Assembly (NCBI GenBank): GCA_900547095.1 | Contig: URFG01000003.1 | Span: 1 to 64,000 of the forward strand | Length of the DNA stretch: 64,000 nucleotides | Reading direction: 5' to 3' | Source of the DNA: an uncultured Oscillospiraceae bacterium | Lineage (GTDB): Bacteria > Bacillota > Clostridia > Oscillospirales > Acutalibacteraceae | In this document: positions 40,501 through 48,033 of the stretch, piece by piece | Layout: every line of letters starts with the position of its first letter | How positions within the stretch are numbered: position 1 is the first letter of the stretch | Notes under the pieces: model-generated | Told to the model about the DNA's origin: nothing | The model's input: only the letters and a program-made list of their open reading frames with translations | The model's database searches: none | Position numbers and translations under genes: made by a program

Positions 40501-41176
40501 CAATGTAATCGTTATTAATAACGAGGAAACTATGGAAGAAGAAAAAATCGTTATTCCTTATGGTTCAAGAACTCTTGTTAACGACGGCGATTATGTTGAG
40601 GCGGGTCAGCTTCTCGTTCCCGGTGCTAAATATCCGCAGGATATCTTAGAGGCCCAGGGTCCGCAGGCTGTTCAGGAATATATCATTGCCGAAATTCAGA
40701 ATGCTTACCGCACACAGGGTGTTGATATCAATGATAAACACATTGAGATCATTGTCCGCCAGATGATGCGCAAGCTTAAGATAACAGATCCGGGCAGCAC
40801 CGATCTTATTCAGAATGTAAGCTATGAATATAAAGAAATATCTGAGGCAAATGCCAAGATCAAAGAAAGAATTGCAGCAGGCGAAGAGAATTTGAGTCTT
40901 GCACAGTACAGAGCGACTCTCCTCGGAATCACCAAGGCTTCTCTTGCTACCGAATCCTTTATGTCCGCCGCTTCTTTCCAGGAAACCACTAAGGTTCTCA
41001 CAGAGGCTGCTATCAAAGGTAAGGTCGATCCGCTCTTCGGTCTTAAAGAAAATGTTATTATCGGTCAGCTTATTCCTGCAGGTACAGGTATGCGCTGCCC
41101 GGAAATAAATCCCGAGGACAGCAGCGATTGCTGCCAAGGCGAAGAGATTTCATCTGACACGGAAATTTCTGATTAA
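37559..41176 (+). CDS. rpoC: RNA polymerase beta' subunit
   Basis: A 1205-residue RpoC: N-terminal zinc finger (CHCGKYKRIRYKGKVCERCG), catalytic NADFDGDQMAVH with the three Mg-binding Asp residues, second zinc site (CHSHHGVCQKCYG) and trigger-loop region with GEPGTQLTMRTFHTGG. With beta it forms the catalytic core of RNA polymerase. AAGGAGGAG is a strong ribosome site 15 bp after rpoB. A perfect 12-bp terminator stem closes the operon. Confidence 0.98.
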   Translation: MANENEFYFESVKIGLASPEQIRSWSYGEVTKAETINYRTLKPEIGGLFCEKIFGPQKDWECHCGKYKRIRYKGKVCERCGVEVTRAKVRRERMGSIELAAPVSHIWYFKTIPSRMGLALDITQKALEQVLYFSQYIVTDPGTTPLEKKQLLNETQYHNMREKYEDDFKAEMGAEAIKKLLSEIDLEKSCEELRNELEDATGQKRVRILKRLEVLEAFRASGNRPEWMILDVIPVIPPDLRPMVQLDGGRFATSDLNDLYRRVINRNNRLKRLLELSAPDIIVRNEKRMLQEAVDALIDNGRRGKPVTGPNNRALKSLSDMLKGKQGRFRQNLLGKRVDYSGRSVIVVGPELKMYQCGLPKEMALELFKPFVMKRLVETKAVTNIKSARKMVERASTEIWDALELVIKEHPVLLNRAPTLHRLGIQAFEPVLVEGKALKLHPLVCTAYNADFDGDQMAVHVPLSAEAQAEARFLMLAANNLLKPSDGKPVAVPTQDMVLGSYYLTLVKSEEPGANKVFRDKNEAIMAYEDGIIGLHAPIRVRFTNENGKSGLVWCTVGFIIFNESIPQDLGFVDRTDPAHELDLEWTYTVKDPSKLLIESNNDVIQNKVGKKQLGIIIDRCIDKYGTSRSSIVLDNIKATGFKYSTKGAITVAVIDAVIPPAKKDILAAAEKEIDEVSKNYRRGLISNDERSRHVIDIWNKATEDVADALKGNLDEFNPIFMMADSGARGSMSQIRQLAGMRGLIANTAGKVIEIPIRANYREGLNVLEYFISSRGARKGLADTALRTADSGYLTRRLVDVSQDVIVRENDCGTEEGLLVSDIKDGNHILETLEERLIGRFLLHPAVSPETGEVICDNDHMITKEDAKRIVDAGIEEIEIRSILTCHSHHGVCQKCYGSNLATNKPVTVGEAVGIVAAQSIGEPGTQLTMRTFHTGGIASTEDITQGLPRVEELFEARRPKRCGLIAKISGRVRLVEEKKSNVIVINNEETMEEEKIVIPYGSRTLVNDGDYVEAGQLLVPGAKYPQDILEAQGPQAVQEYIIAEIQNAYRTQGVDINDKHIEIIVRQMMRKLKITDPGSTDLIQNVSYEYKEISEANAKIKERIAAGEENLSLAQYRATLLGITKASLATESFMSAASFQETTKVLTEAAIKGKVDPLFGLKENVIIGQLIPAGTGMRCPEINPEDSSDCCQGEEISSDTEISD

Positions 41177-41214
41177 AAAACAAGTCGGCTGATTTCAGCC
41201 GACTTGTTTTTTTA
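41177..41214 (+). terminator. Terminator of rpoBC
   Basis: CAAGTCGGCTGA / TCAGCCGACTTG perfect arms (41181-41206), then TTTTTTT. Confidence 0.92.
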
Positions 41215-41277
41215 ACTTGAAAATGCAAAAAATATATGTTAAAATTCTTTAAGAGAGTTTTTATGGAGGATATGGCT

Positions 41278-42828
41278 ATGAGGCATAGAAAAAACATTCG
41301 TGTTAGGCATAAGCGCGGTATTCCTATTCCTACAAGGATTATTTTTTCGGCGCTTTTTTTGCTTGTTCAGCTTGCAATATTTTTTGCGATTTTTTTCAAT
41401 CTTTCAACTAAATCTCTTTCTATTTACTTTCTATCCGAATTTTTCGGAATTATAACAGTCGTTTATATTATTAATCGCAGGGGAAACCCCAGCTATAAAT
41501 TGATGTGGGCGGTTTTTATCCTGATTTTCCCGATTTTCGGAATTTTCATTTTTCTGCTGCTCGGCGGAGAAAGAGTTATGCCTCATTTGAAGAAGAAAAT
41601 GAAGAAATGTCAGGAGCATTATCTTCCTTTGCTTGAAAAAAACACAGGGGTTTCAAAAAAATTAAGGGTTAATGATCCCCGCCACGCAAGGCAGTCGGAA
41701 TTTCTCACTAATGAGGCAGGTTATCCTTTAACAGATGCTTCATCGCTTGAATATCTTTCTCCCGGCGAAAAGTTTTTCCCGAGATTTTTAGAAGAGCTTG
41801 AAAGCGCGCAAAAGTACATATTTATCGAGTTTTTCATTATCGCCGAGGGTAAGATGTGGGACAGCGTGTATAAAATTCTCTGTGAAAAAGCCAAAGCAGG
41901 CGTTGAAGTTAAAGTGATGTTTGATGATTTCGGTTCTATCAAGCGCCAGCATAAGGATTTTATTTCAAGGCTTAATTCACACGGAATAGAAGTAGCGGTT
42001 TTCAATAAAATAAGGCCTTCTTTTAATATTTTTATGAACAACAGAAATCATAGAAAGATTGCTGTGATAGACGGTAAAACAGCCGTCACCGGAGGACTTA
42101 ACCTTGCCGACGAATATATCAATCAGTTTAAAAGATTCGGCTATTGGATGGATTGCGCGGCAATTATCAAAGGCGAATCTGTTAAAAGCTTTCTTGCAAT
42201 GTTTTGCACCACCTGGGAATTCACAACAGGCGAAATGATAGATATGAAATCTCATATCGCAGATTTTAAGGTTCCTTCCGAGGGCTTTGTTCAGCCTTAT
42301 TGCGACGGTCCCTTAAATTCAAGAAATCCCGCCGAGGGAATCTATATGTCAATTCTTAACACTGCGGAAGATTATGTTTATATCGCAACGCCTTATCTTA
42401 TTATAGATAATACTATGCTGACAACGCTTAAGAACGCCGCAAGATCGGGCATAGACGTTAGGATTTTAACCCCGTTTATCCCCGATAAATGGTATGTTCA
42501 CCCGGTAACTCAGTATTATTATCTTGAGCTTTTGGAGGCGGGGGTCAAGATATACGAATATGCTCCCGGTTTTATCCATTCAAAGCTGTTTGTTTCCGAT
42601 GACAGAATTGCCACCGTCGGCACAGTTAATATGGATTATCGAAGCTTTGTTTTCCATTTCGAATGCGGAGCGTGGGTTGATGATATCGATACTGCCGTTA
42701 CAATCAAATCCCACTATGAGCAAATGCTCAGAGCATCTAAACAGATAACTCTCGAAGATTGGAAAAAAGAAAAGTTCGGCGATAAGTTTAAAAGAACTTT
42801 TTTGCATTTATTTTCTCCTTTTATGTAA
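41278..42828 (+). CDS. cls: Cardiolipin synthase
   Basis: A 516-residue phospholipase D-type enzyme: two N-terminal membrane helices (about residues 13-60), a cytosolic-face region, and two HKD motifs (HRKIAVIDGKTAVTGG and HSKLFVSDDRIATVG). It condenses two phosphatidylglycerols to cardiolipin at the membrane. GGAGGA (41265-41270) is 7 nt from this ATG; longer in-frame starts at 41236 and 41263 have no ribosome site and the first overlaps promoter-like DNA. Confidence 0.93.
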   Translation: MRHRKNIRVRHKRGIPIPTRIIFSALFLLVQLAIFFAIFFNLSTKSLSIYFLSEFFGIITVVYIINRRGNPSYKLMWAVFILIFPIFGIFIFLLLGGERVMPHLKKKMKKCQEHYLPLLEKNTGVSKKLRVNDPRHARQSEFLTNEAGYPLTDASSLEYLSPGEKFFPRFLEELESAQKYIFIEFFIIAEGKMWDSVYKILCEKAKAGVEVKVMFDDFGSIKRQHKDFISRLNSHGIEVAVFNKIRPSFNIFMNNRNHRKIAVIDGKTAVTGGLNLADEYINQFKRFGYWMDCAAIIKGESVKSFLAMFCTTWEFTTGEMIDMKSHIADFKVPSEGFVQPYCDGPLNSRNPAEGIYMSILNTAEDYVYIATPYLIIDNTMLTTLKNAARSGIDVRILTPFIPDKWYVHPVTQYYYLELLEAGVKIYEYAPGFIHSKLFVSDDRIATVGTVNMDYRSFVFHFECGAWVDDIDTAVTIKSHYEQMLRASKQITLEDWKKEKFGDKFKRTFLHLFSPFM

Positions 42829-42834
42829 AAGCTC

Positions 42835-42863
42835 TTGTAAATTGTTTTGATTTATGATAAAAT
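42835..42863 (+). promoter_or_regulatory. Promoter of the 56-residue membrane protein gene
   Basis: TTGTAA at 42835-42840, 17-bp spacer, TAAAAT at 42858-42863. Confidence 0.6.
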
Positions 42864-42893
42864 ATATTCAGTAATAAAAGGTAGGTGCTGATA

Positions 42894-43064
42894 ATGAAGA
42901 ATTTTTTAAAGGTTATTTTGGGGATCGCCGGAATATTAAGCGCGGCTGTGGGAGCTTTAGCAATTATAGACTGTTGCTTTAATAAGCACCGTATCAAAGG
43001 CAAGTATTTTAAATGCGGCAGCGATGAATCGATCGATGAAGCCGCAGAAGAAACAAACGAATAA
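42894..43064 (+). CDS. Small membrane-anchored protein, unknown function
   Basis: A 56-residue protein: one N-terminal hydrophobic helix (about residues 4-27, ending IIDCC), then a basic segment (KHRIKGKYFKCG) and an acidic tail (DESIDEAAEETNE). It has its own promoter, AGGTAGGTG as ribosome site and its own terminator, so it is an independent unit. No family is recognised. Confidence 0.65.
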   Translation: MKNFLKVILGIAGILSAAVGALAIIDCCFNKHRIKGKYFKCGSDESIDEAAEETNE

Positions 43065-43072
43065 AAAAATTT

Positions 43073-43106
43073 AAGCTGAGCGTGAAAGCGCTCAGCTTTT
43101 TTTATT
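43073..43106 (+). terminator. Terminator after the 56-residue gene
   Basis: AAGCTGAGCG / CGCTCAGCTT arms, TGAAAG loop, TTTTTTATT tail. Confidence 0.9.
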
Positions 43107-43133
43107 GACAAATAAATACTATTGTGATAAAAT
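43105..43133 (+). promoter_or_regulatory. Promoter of the gntR-ABC operon
   Basis: TTGACA at 43105-43110, 17-bp spacer, TAAAAT at 43128-43133. Confidence 0.82.
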
Positions 43134-43142
43134 ATAACTGTA

Positions 43143-43155
43143 CTATATCATATAG
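43143..43155. promoter_or_regulatory. Palindrome at the gntR transcription start (putative operator)
   Basis: CTATATCATATAG, a perfect odd palindrome 10 bp after the -10. Its place and symmetry suit binding by the GntR-type protein encoded next. Confidence 0.55.
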
Positions 43156-43188
43156 AACACTTTGTGTTTGAAAAAAAGGAGGTAAACT

Positions 43189-43557
43189 ATGTTTCAGCTT
43201 GATTTGAAAAGCGGTCTTTCGATCTGCGATCAGATAGTTAACGGCTTTATCCGGCTGAAAGCCATAGGTGTTCTGAAAAGCGGAGATCGCCTGCCAAGCG
43301 TAAGAGCGCTTGCTTCTAAATTCTCCGTAAATCCAAATACCATCCAGAAAGCTTACGGAATTCTTGAATCAAAGAATATAATTTATTCCGTTAAAGGAAA
43401 AGGCTCGTTTATATCGGATGACAGTGAATCTGTTGCCGCAATTAAAGAAGCGGCAATGGAAAAATTCAAAGGTTCTGTAAAAGAAGCCTTCGATGTCGGA
43501 ATAAGCAAAGGCGAGCTTATAAATTCTATAGAGAAATGGGGAGAGATCAATGATTAA
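43189..43557 (+). CDS. GntR family regulator, YtrA type
   Basis: A 122-residue YtrA-type regulator: winged helix with SVRALASKFSVNPNTIQKAYGIL (recognition region about residues 43-65) and the wing KGKGSFIS, followed by only a short C-terminal dimerisation helix. YtrA proteins usually repress an ABC transporter operon that they head, which is exactly the layout here. AAGGAGG precedes the ATG. The stop overlaps the ABC gene start by 8 bp. Confidence 0.92.
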   Translation: MFQLDLKSGLSICDQIVNGFIRLKAIGVLKSGDRLPSVRALASKFSVNPNTIQKAYGILESKNIIYSVKGKGSFISDDSESVAAIKEAAMEKFKGSVKEAFDVGISKGELINSIEKWGEIND

Positions 43558-44449
43558 AGCGGTGGAGCTTTCAAAAAAATTTGATAATAAATTAGCTCTC
43601 GATAAGGTCACATTCCGTATTCCTGATGGTTCCGTGTTCGGCCTTGTCGGGTCTAACGGTTCGGGTAAATCCACACTTTTAAGGCTTATTTCGGGAATCT
43701 ATCCGCCCGATAGCGGAAGGCTTGAAATGAATGGAATAGCCGTGTTTAATAATCCGATGGTGAAATCGCAGATCGCTTTTTTGAGCGATATTCCTTATTT
43801 TCTTCCTCAAACAAACCTTGATGAAATGGCTGCGCTTTATGAAAAAATGTACCCGAATTTCAGCAGAGAAGAGTATAAAAGGCTCTTAGGTATTTTCCCT
43901 CTCGATTGCAAAGCTAAGCTTTCATCATTCTCAAAGGGAATGCAAAGGCAGGCCTCATTAATCTTAGCTCTTGCCTCAATGCCGAGATATATTCTTCTCG
44001 ACGAGGCATTTGACGGGCTTGATGTCGTAATTAGAAAGGTGCTCATTAGTCTTTTGCTTGAAGGAATTGAGAAAAACAGCATAACTGCCGTTGTTTCCTC
44101 GCATAACTTAAGAGAGATAGAGGAAATGTGCGATCATATCGCGGTTATTCATAACGGTAAGCTTATCACAAGCGGAAGCGTGGAAGAAGCTAAAAATAAT
44201 ATCCATAAATTCCAGGCGGCATTTAATTCAGTGCCTGAAATTAAAGTGTTTGATTCTCTTGATATACTCAAAACCGAAAGAACAGGCTCGCTTATTCAGA
44301 TAATCGCAAAGGGCGATGAAAAAGAAATAGAAGATTTTATAAAGCAATTTGATCCTATCTTTATAGAATGTATTGAGCCTACTTTGGAAGAAACTTTTAT
44401 TTATGAATTGGAGGTGCTCGGTTATGATATTAAGAACATCCTCGAATAA
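43550..44449 (+). CDS. ABC transporter ATP-binding protein
   Basis: A 299-residue ATPase with Walker A GSNGSGKST, signature SSFSKGMQRQ, Walker B YILLDEAFDGLD and the H-loop SSHN. It partners the large membrane protein encoded next and is controlled by the YtrA-type regulator in front. Such exporters in Firmicutes handle cell-envelope stress, peptides or unknown substrates. GGGAGAG inside the gntR end serves as ribosome site. Confidence 0.93.
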   Translation: MIKAVELSKKFDNKLALDKVTFRIPDGSVFGLVGSNGSGKSTLLRLISGIYPPDSGRLEMNGIAVFNNPMVKSQIAFLSDIPYFLPQTNLDEMAALYEKMYPNFSREEYKRLLGIFPLDCKAKLSSFSKGMQRQASLILALASMPRYILLDEAFDGLDVVIRKVLISLLLEGIEKNSITAVVSSHNLREIEEMCDHIAVIHNGKLITSGSVEEAKNNIHKFQAAFNSVPEIKVFDSLDILKTERTGSLIQIIAKGDEKEIEDFIKQFDPIFIECIEPTLEETFIYELEVLGYDIKNILE

Positions 44450-46142
44450 AACTATCAATCCTTCTTTCAATATGTTTAAATTCACTTTAAGGCGAAATCT
44501 CGGCGTTTTGCTCCTTATCACCGCATGCGCGCTGCTGATAAGCCCGGGATATTCTTTGATGAAGATCAGAGAAACAGTGGAGAATATGGGATATTCTTCT
44601 TATGATGTGGGATATTTTATAAGATTAATGTTTTATTGCGGCACTTTTGCAGGCTGCGCAATTTCCGTTATCTTTAATATCATAAATTTCTCTTTCCTTT
44701 ATCAGAAAAGATCCGTCGATGTGTTTTTATCATTTCCGCTCACTCGGTTTGAAATGATATCATCGCGATTTTTTGCCGGTTTGGTTTTAAGTATTATCCC
44801 TGTCACAGTGGGTTATTTGGGACTTCTCGGAATACTTCTTTTCTATCCGCCTGCTGTGGGAAGTATCGGAACATTATCCGTATATCTTTTATATTCATTG
44901 CTTTCGATACTTATTTGTTCTGCATTTTCTCTTATCTTTCTGGTTTGCGCAGGAAATGCCTTTGATTTTATTCTTTCGTTTTTCGGAATAAATATAGGTA
45001 TTATAGGCATTTCTCTTATGGTAAGCTATATTTTACAGCAAACAGTTTACGGCTATGATGAATCCGGTTCCGAAAATTTCATATTAAAATACGGCTCGCC
45101 TTTTTCTTTCATTATACGAAGTATAAAAAATTATCTCGATAATCCGAGCGGAAAAGCAGTTGAACTTTTTGTTATAAAAGCAATTATTTTATCTGTGATT
45201 TTTTATGTGATAGCCTGCGCTTTGTTCTATCGCAGAAAGTCCGAAAAAAGCGGAGAATCCTATGCTTTCAGGTTTATTTATTATGCTTCCAGCATAGTTT
45301 ACGGCGTTTGCGGAGCTTTCATAATAGGTATTCTTTTTGAGAGTGAAGTTGCAACATTGAAGTTTGTTATCACTGCGGTGTTAGGGGCGCTGATTTTCTG
45401 TATAACGTACGGTGCGATAAGCAACAGAGGATTTAAGACAGTCAAAAAATCCGCATTGCTCGGAATTATTTCCTCGCTGATGATAATAAGTGTTATTTTA
45501 GGCGGCCATTTTGATATTTTCGGAGTGGTAAAAAGAGTTCCCGCAAAGGAAGATATCAAATCGGCAAGCATTAACTTTTCGGGTCTTAATATCGAAATAA
45601 AAGATTTTGATATTGTGACTTCTCTTCATAAGGAAATCACTCTTGATAAAAATATGGAGCGATTAAGTCAGCATAATGACGGCGATATCAGCGATACTAT
45701 AGATATTAATTATCAGCTTAAAAGCGGAAACAAATTATTCAGGAGCTATAATTTCGTTAAAAACGCAATGGAAGATAAACTTCTTTCCTTTTACCGCAGT
45801 TCCGACTTTAAAAATGCTGTGGAAGAAACAGCTACAAGAAATTCTGCGGTCGGAGCCGTTATCGATATCAACGGTGATAATTTAATTATCAAAACCGAAG
45901 ATTATAAAGCTTTTGTCAAAGCTTATTTTTCCGATATCGAATCTGCGGATAAATCTTTAGTTACTTCTGATGAATTATTTATCACCGTGCAGGAAAACGC
46001 CGATTACAGGGATTACAATAAAAACTATTATTTCAGTCTTCCCGTGTCCGATGAATTCACGCAAACTGAAAATCTTTTAAATGAATTTATATTAAAATAC
46101 GGATTTAATAATAGTGACGATTCGGTAGTTTCGGGATCATAA
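44424..46142 (+). CDS. ABC transporter permease with extracytoplasmic C-terminal domain
   Basis: A 572-residue protein with a membrane part of about 10-12 hydrophobic segments (about residues 15-370) and a soluble C-terminal region of about 180 residues. GGAGGTG is 7 nt from the ATG at 44424, inside the ATPase gene (26-bp overlap), which shows coupling. The membrane part resembles ABC-2-type permeases of YtrA-regulated operons. Substrate unknown. Confidence 0.82.
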   Translation: MILRTSSNKTINPSFNMFKFTLRRNLGVLLLITACALLISPGYSLMKIRETVENMGYSSYDVGYFIRLMFYCGTFAGCAISVIFNIINFSFLYQKRSVDVFLSFPLTRFEMISSRFFAGLVLSIIPVTVGYLGLLGILLFYPPAVGSIGTLSVYLLYSLLSILICSAFSLIFLVCAGNAFDFILSFFGINIGIIGISLMVSYILQQTVYGYDESGSENFILKYGSPFSFIIRSIKNYLDNPSGKAVELFVIKAIILSVIFYVIACALFYRRKSEKSGESYAFRFIYYASSIVYGVCGAFIIGILFESEVATLKFVITAVLGALIFCITYGAISNRGFKTVKKSALLGIISSLMIISVILGGHFDIFGVVKRVPAKEDIKSASINFSGLNIEIKDFDIVTSLHKEITLDKNMERLSQHNDGDISDTIDINYQLKSGNKLFRSYNFVKNAMEDKLLSFYRSSDFKNAVEETATRNSAVGAVIDINGDNLIIKTEDYKAFVKAYFSDIESADKSLVTSDELFITVQENADYRDYNKNYYFSLPVSDEFTQTENLLNEFILKYGFNNSDDSVVSGS

Positions 46143-46148
46143 ATTTAA

Positions 46149-46175
46149 GCCGCGGATATCCGCGGCATTTTTGTT
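46149..46175 (+). terminator. Terminator of the gntR-ABC operon
   Basis: GCCGCGG-ATAT-CCGCGGC followed by ATTTTTGTTG. Confidence 0.85.
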
Positions 46176-46202
46176 GCCGATTTTAAAAAAGTCTGTTATA
46201 AT
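46174..46202 (+). promoter_or_regulatory. Promoter of the deo operon
   Basis: TTGCCG at 46174-46179, 17-bp spacer, TATAAT at 46197-46202, directly after the preceding terminator. Confidence 0.72.
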
Positions 46203-46222
46203 AAATCAAGAGGTGAATTGCT

Positions 46223-46885
46223 TTGGATATTGAAAAAATTTTAAGATGCGTCGATCACACGGAGCTTAAGGTCACGGCAACGATGAGCGATATTATAAAT
46301 CTCTGCGATGATGCGGTGCGTTATAATACAGCTTCAGTGTGCATTGCGCCCTGCTTTGTAAAGGGAGCAAAAGATTACCTTAAAGATAAAAAAAGCATTT
46401 GCACCGTTATCGGTTTTCCAAACGGTTATAATAATACAAAAACAAAGATTTTCGAAACCGCTCAGGCTTTATCGGACGGGGCCGACGAGATCGATATGGT
46501 AGCAAATATCGGCGATATAAAAAGCGGCGGCTATAACTTTGTTTTAAATGAAATAAAAGAAATTAAAAAAATATGTGATAAAAAAATTCTTAAAGTTATA
46601 ATCGAAACCTGCCTTTTAACTGATGAAGAAAAGATCAATATGTGTAAAATCGTTTCCGAATCGGGTGCTGATTTTATAAAAACCTCCACGGGATTTTCTA
46701 CAGGCGGAGCCACAATAGAAGATGTCATCTTGATGAAAAGTAATATCTTCGGCGGAGTTAAAATAAAAGCCGCCGGAGGAATAAAAACTCTTGAAGACGC
46801 AGAACTTTTTCTAAAATCGGGCGCTTCAAGACTCGGAACCAGCAGAATTGTTAAGTTAGTTAAGGAGAATGAGAAAAATGGCTGA
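46223..46885 (+). CDS. deoC: Deoxyribose-phosphate aldolase
   Basis: A 220-residue class I aldolase that splits deoxyribose-5-phosphate to glyceraldehyde-3-phosphate and acetaldehyde. The Schiff-base Lys is in DFIKTSTGF (about residue 153) and the second active Lys in VKIKAAGGIK. It begins at TTG with AGAGGTGA 6 nt upstream; no ATG fits without truncation. It is the first gene of a four-gene deoxynucleoside salvage operon. Confidence 0.94.
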   Translation: MDIEKILRCVDHTELKVTATMSDIINLCDDAVRYNTASVCIAPCFVKGAKDYLKDKKSICTVIGFPNGYNNTKTKIFETAQALSDGADEIDMVANIGDIKSGGYNFVLNEIKEIKKICDKKILKVIIETCLLTDEEKINMCKIVSESGADFIKTSTGFSTGGATIEDVILMKSNIFGGVKIKAAGGIKTLEDAELFLKSGASRLGTSRIVKLVKENEKNG

Positions 46886-47606
46886 TTATCCTACCCCTCA
46901 CATTAACGCAAAACCCTCCGATTTTGCAAAAACCGTTATAATGCCGGGAGATCCGCAAAGAGCGGAAATGATAGCAAAAAGATATCTTGAAAACCCTGTT
47001 TTAATAAACGAAGTAAGAGGGATTTTAGGCTTTACGGGGAAATACCAAGGCAAAGAAGTAACAGTTATGGCGAGCGGAATGGGAATGCCCTCAATGGGAA
47101 TTTATTCTTATGAGCTTTTTAATATTTTCGGAGTTGAAAATATTATCAGAGTAGGTTCGGCAGGAGCTTACAGCAAGGATGTTAAATTAAGAGATATTAT
47201 TTTAGCTTCCGCCGCTTCAACAGATTCAAATTACTGCTCTTCATTCAAGCTCCCCGGAACTTTCGCGCCGATAGCCGATTTTGGCCTGCTCAAAAAAGCC
47301 GCTGAAAATGCAAAAAATATGAATTTGCCATGCCATATAGGAAATATTTTATCAACGGATGTTTTCTATAAGGACTCTTCTAATCTTCCCTTTGAGAAAA
47401 CAGACGCTTTTAAATGGGCAAATATGGGAATAAAAGCCGTGGAAATGGAGGCGGCGGCTCTCTATATCAATGCCGCCGCAAGCAAGAAAAAAGCACTGTG
47501 CATTTGCACTGTTTCCGATTCGCTTGTAACTAAAGAGTCGCTAAGCTCTGATGAAAGGCGCGATACCTTTGATCAAATGATAAAACTCGCTTTAACTTTG
47601 ATTTAA
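46878..47606 (+). CDS. deoD: Purine-nucleoside phosphorylase (DeoD type)
   Basis: A 242-residue hexameric-type PNP that cleaves purine (deoxy)nucleosides with phosphate. Landmarks are MPGDPQRAEMIA (phosphate site), GSAGAYS, and the active-site segment VEMEAAALY. AAGGAG is 11 nt from ATG 46878 and too close to the ATG at 46869. The gene overlaps deoC by 8 bp. Confidence 0.93.
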   Translation: MADYPTPHINAKPSDFAKTVIMPGDPQRAEMIAKRYLENPVLINEVRGILGFTGKYQGKEVTVMASGMGMPSMGIYSYELFNIFGVENIIRVGSAGAYSKDVKLRDIILASAASTDSNYCSSFKLPGTFAPIADFGLLKKAAENAKNMNLPCHIGNILSTDVFYKDSSNLPFEKTDAFKWANMGIKAVEMEAAALYINAAASKKKALCICTVSDSLVTKESLSSDERRDTFDQMIKLALTLI

Positions 47607-47617
47607 AGAGGTAAAAT

Positions 47618-48031
47618 ATGAAAAGCACTTATTTATCGCTTTGCAAGACTGCCGAAAAGATATCAAAAAACGCCTATGCGCCGTATTCCGGCTGCTTTGT
47701 AGGTGCGGCTCTGCTTACAAAAACAAACAAAGTTTACACAGGGGTAAATATAGAAAACGCTTCTTTCCCTGCTGGAATTTGCGCCGAAAGGTCGGCTTTT
47801 TGCTCCGCAATTTCTGATAATGAAAGAGAATTTGAGGCAATAGCGATAGCAGGCGGGAAAGGCGGAAAATTCTCACCCGACTTTATGCCATGCGGAATTT
47901 GCAGACAGTTTATTTCCGAATTCGTTTCTAATGATTTTAAAATTCTTATCTGTGATGATAAAGGTTATAAGGAATACACATTATCCGAGCTTTTACCGCG
48001 CTCTTTTAAAGGAAGTGAAGTTAAAAAGTGA
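47618..48031 (+). CDS. cdd: Cytidine deaminase
   Basis: A 137-residue zinc enzyme of the tetrameric type: CAERSAF (Cys ligand and catalytic Glu) and PCGICRQ (two further Cys ligands). It converts cytidine and deoxycytidine to uridines, feeding the following pyrimidine phosphorylase. AAGAGGTAAA precedes the ATG. Normal length. Confidence 0.95.
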   Translation: MKSTYLSLCKTAEKISKNAYAPYSGCFVGAALLTKTNKVYTGVNIENASFPAGICAERSAFCSAISDNEREFEAIAIAGGKGGKFSPDFMPCGICRQFISEFVSNDFKILICDDKGYKEYTLSELLPRSFKGSEVKK

Positions 48032-48033
48032 GA

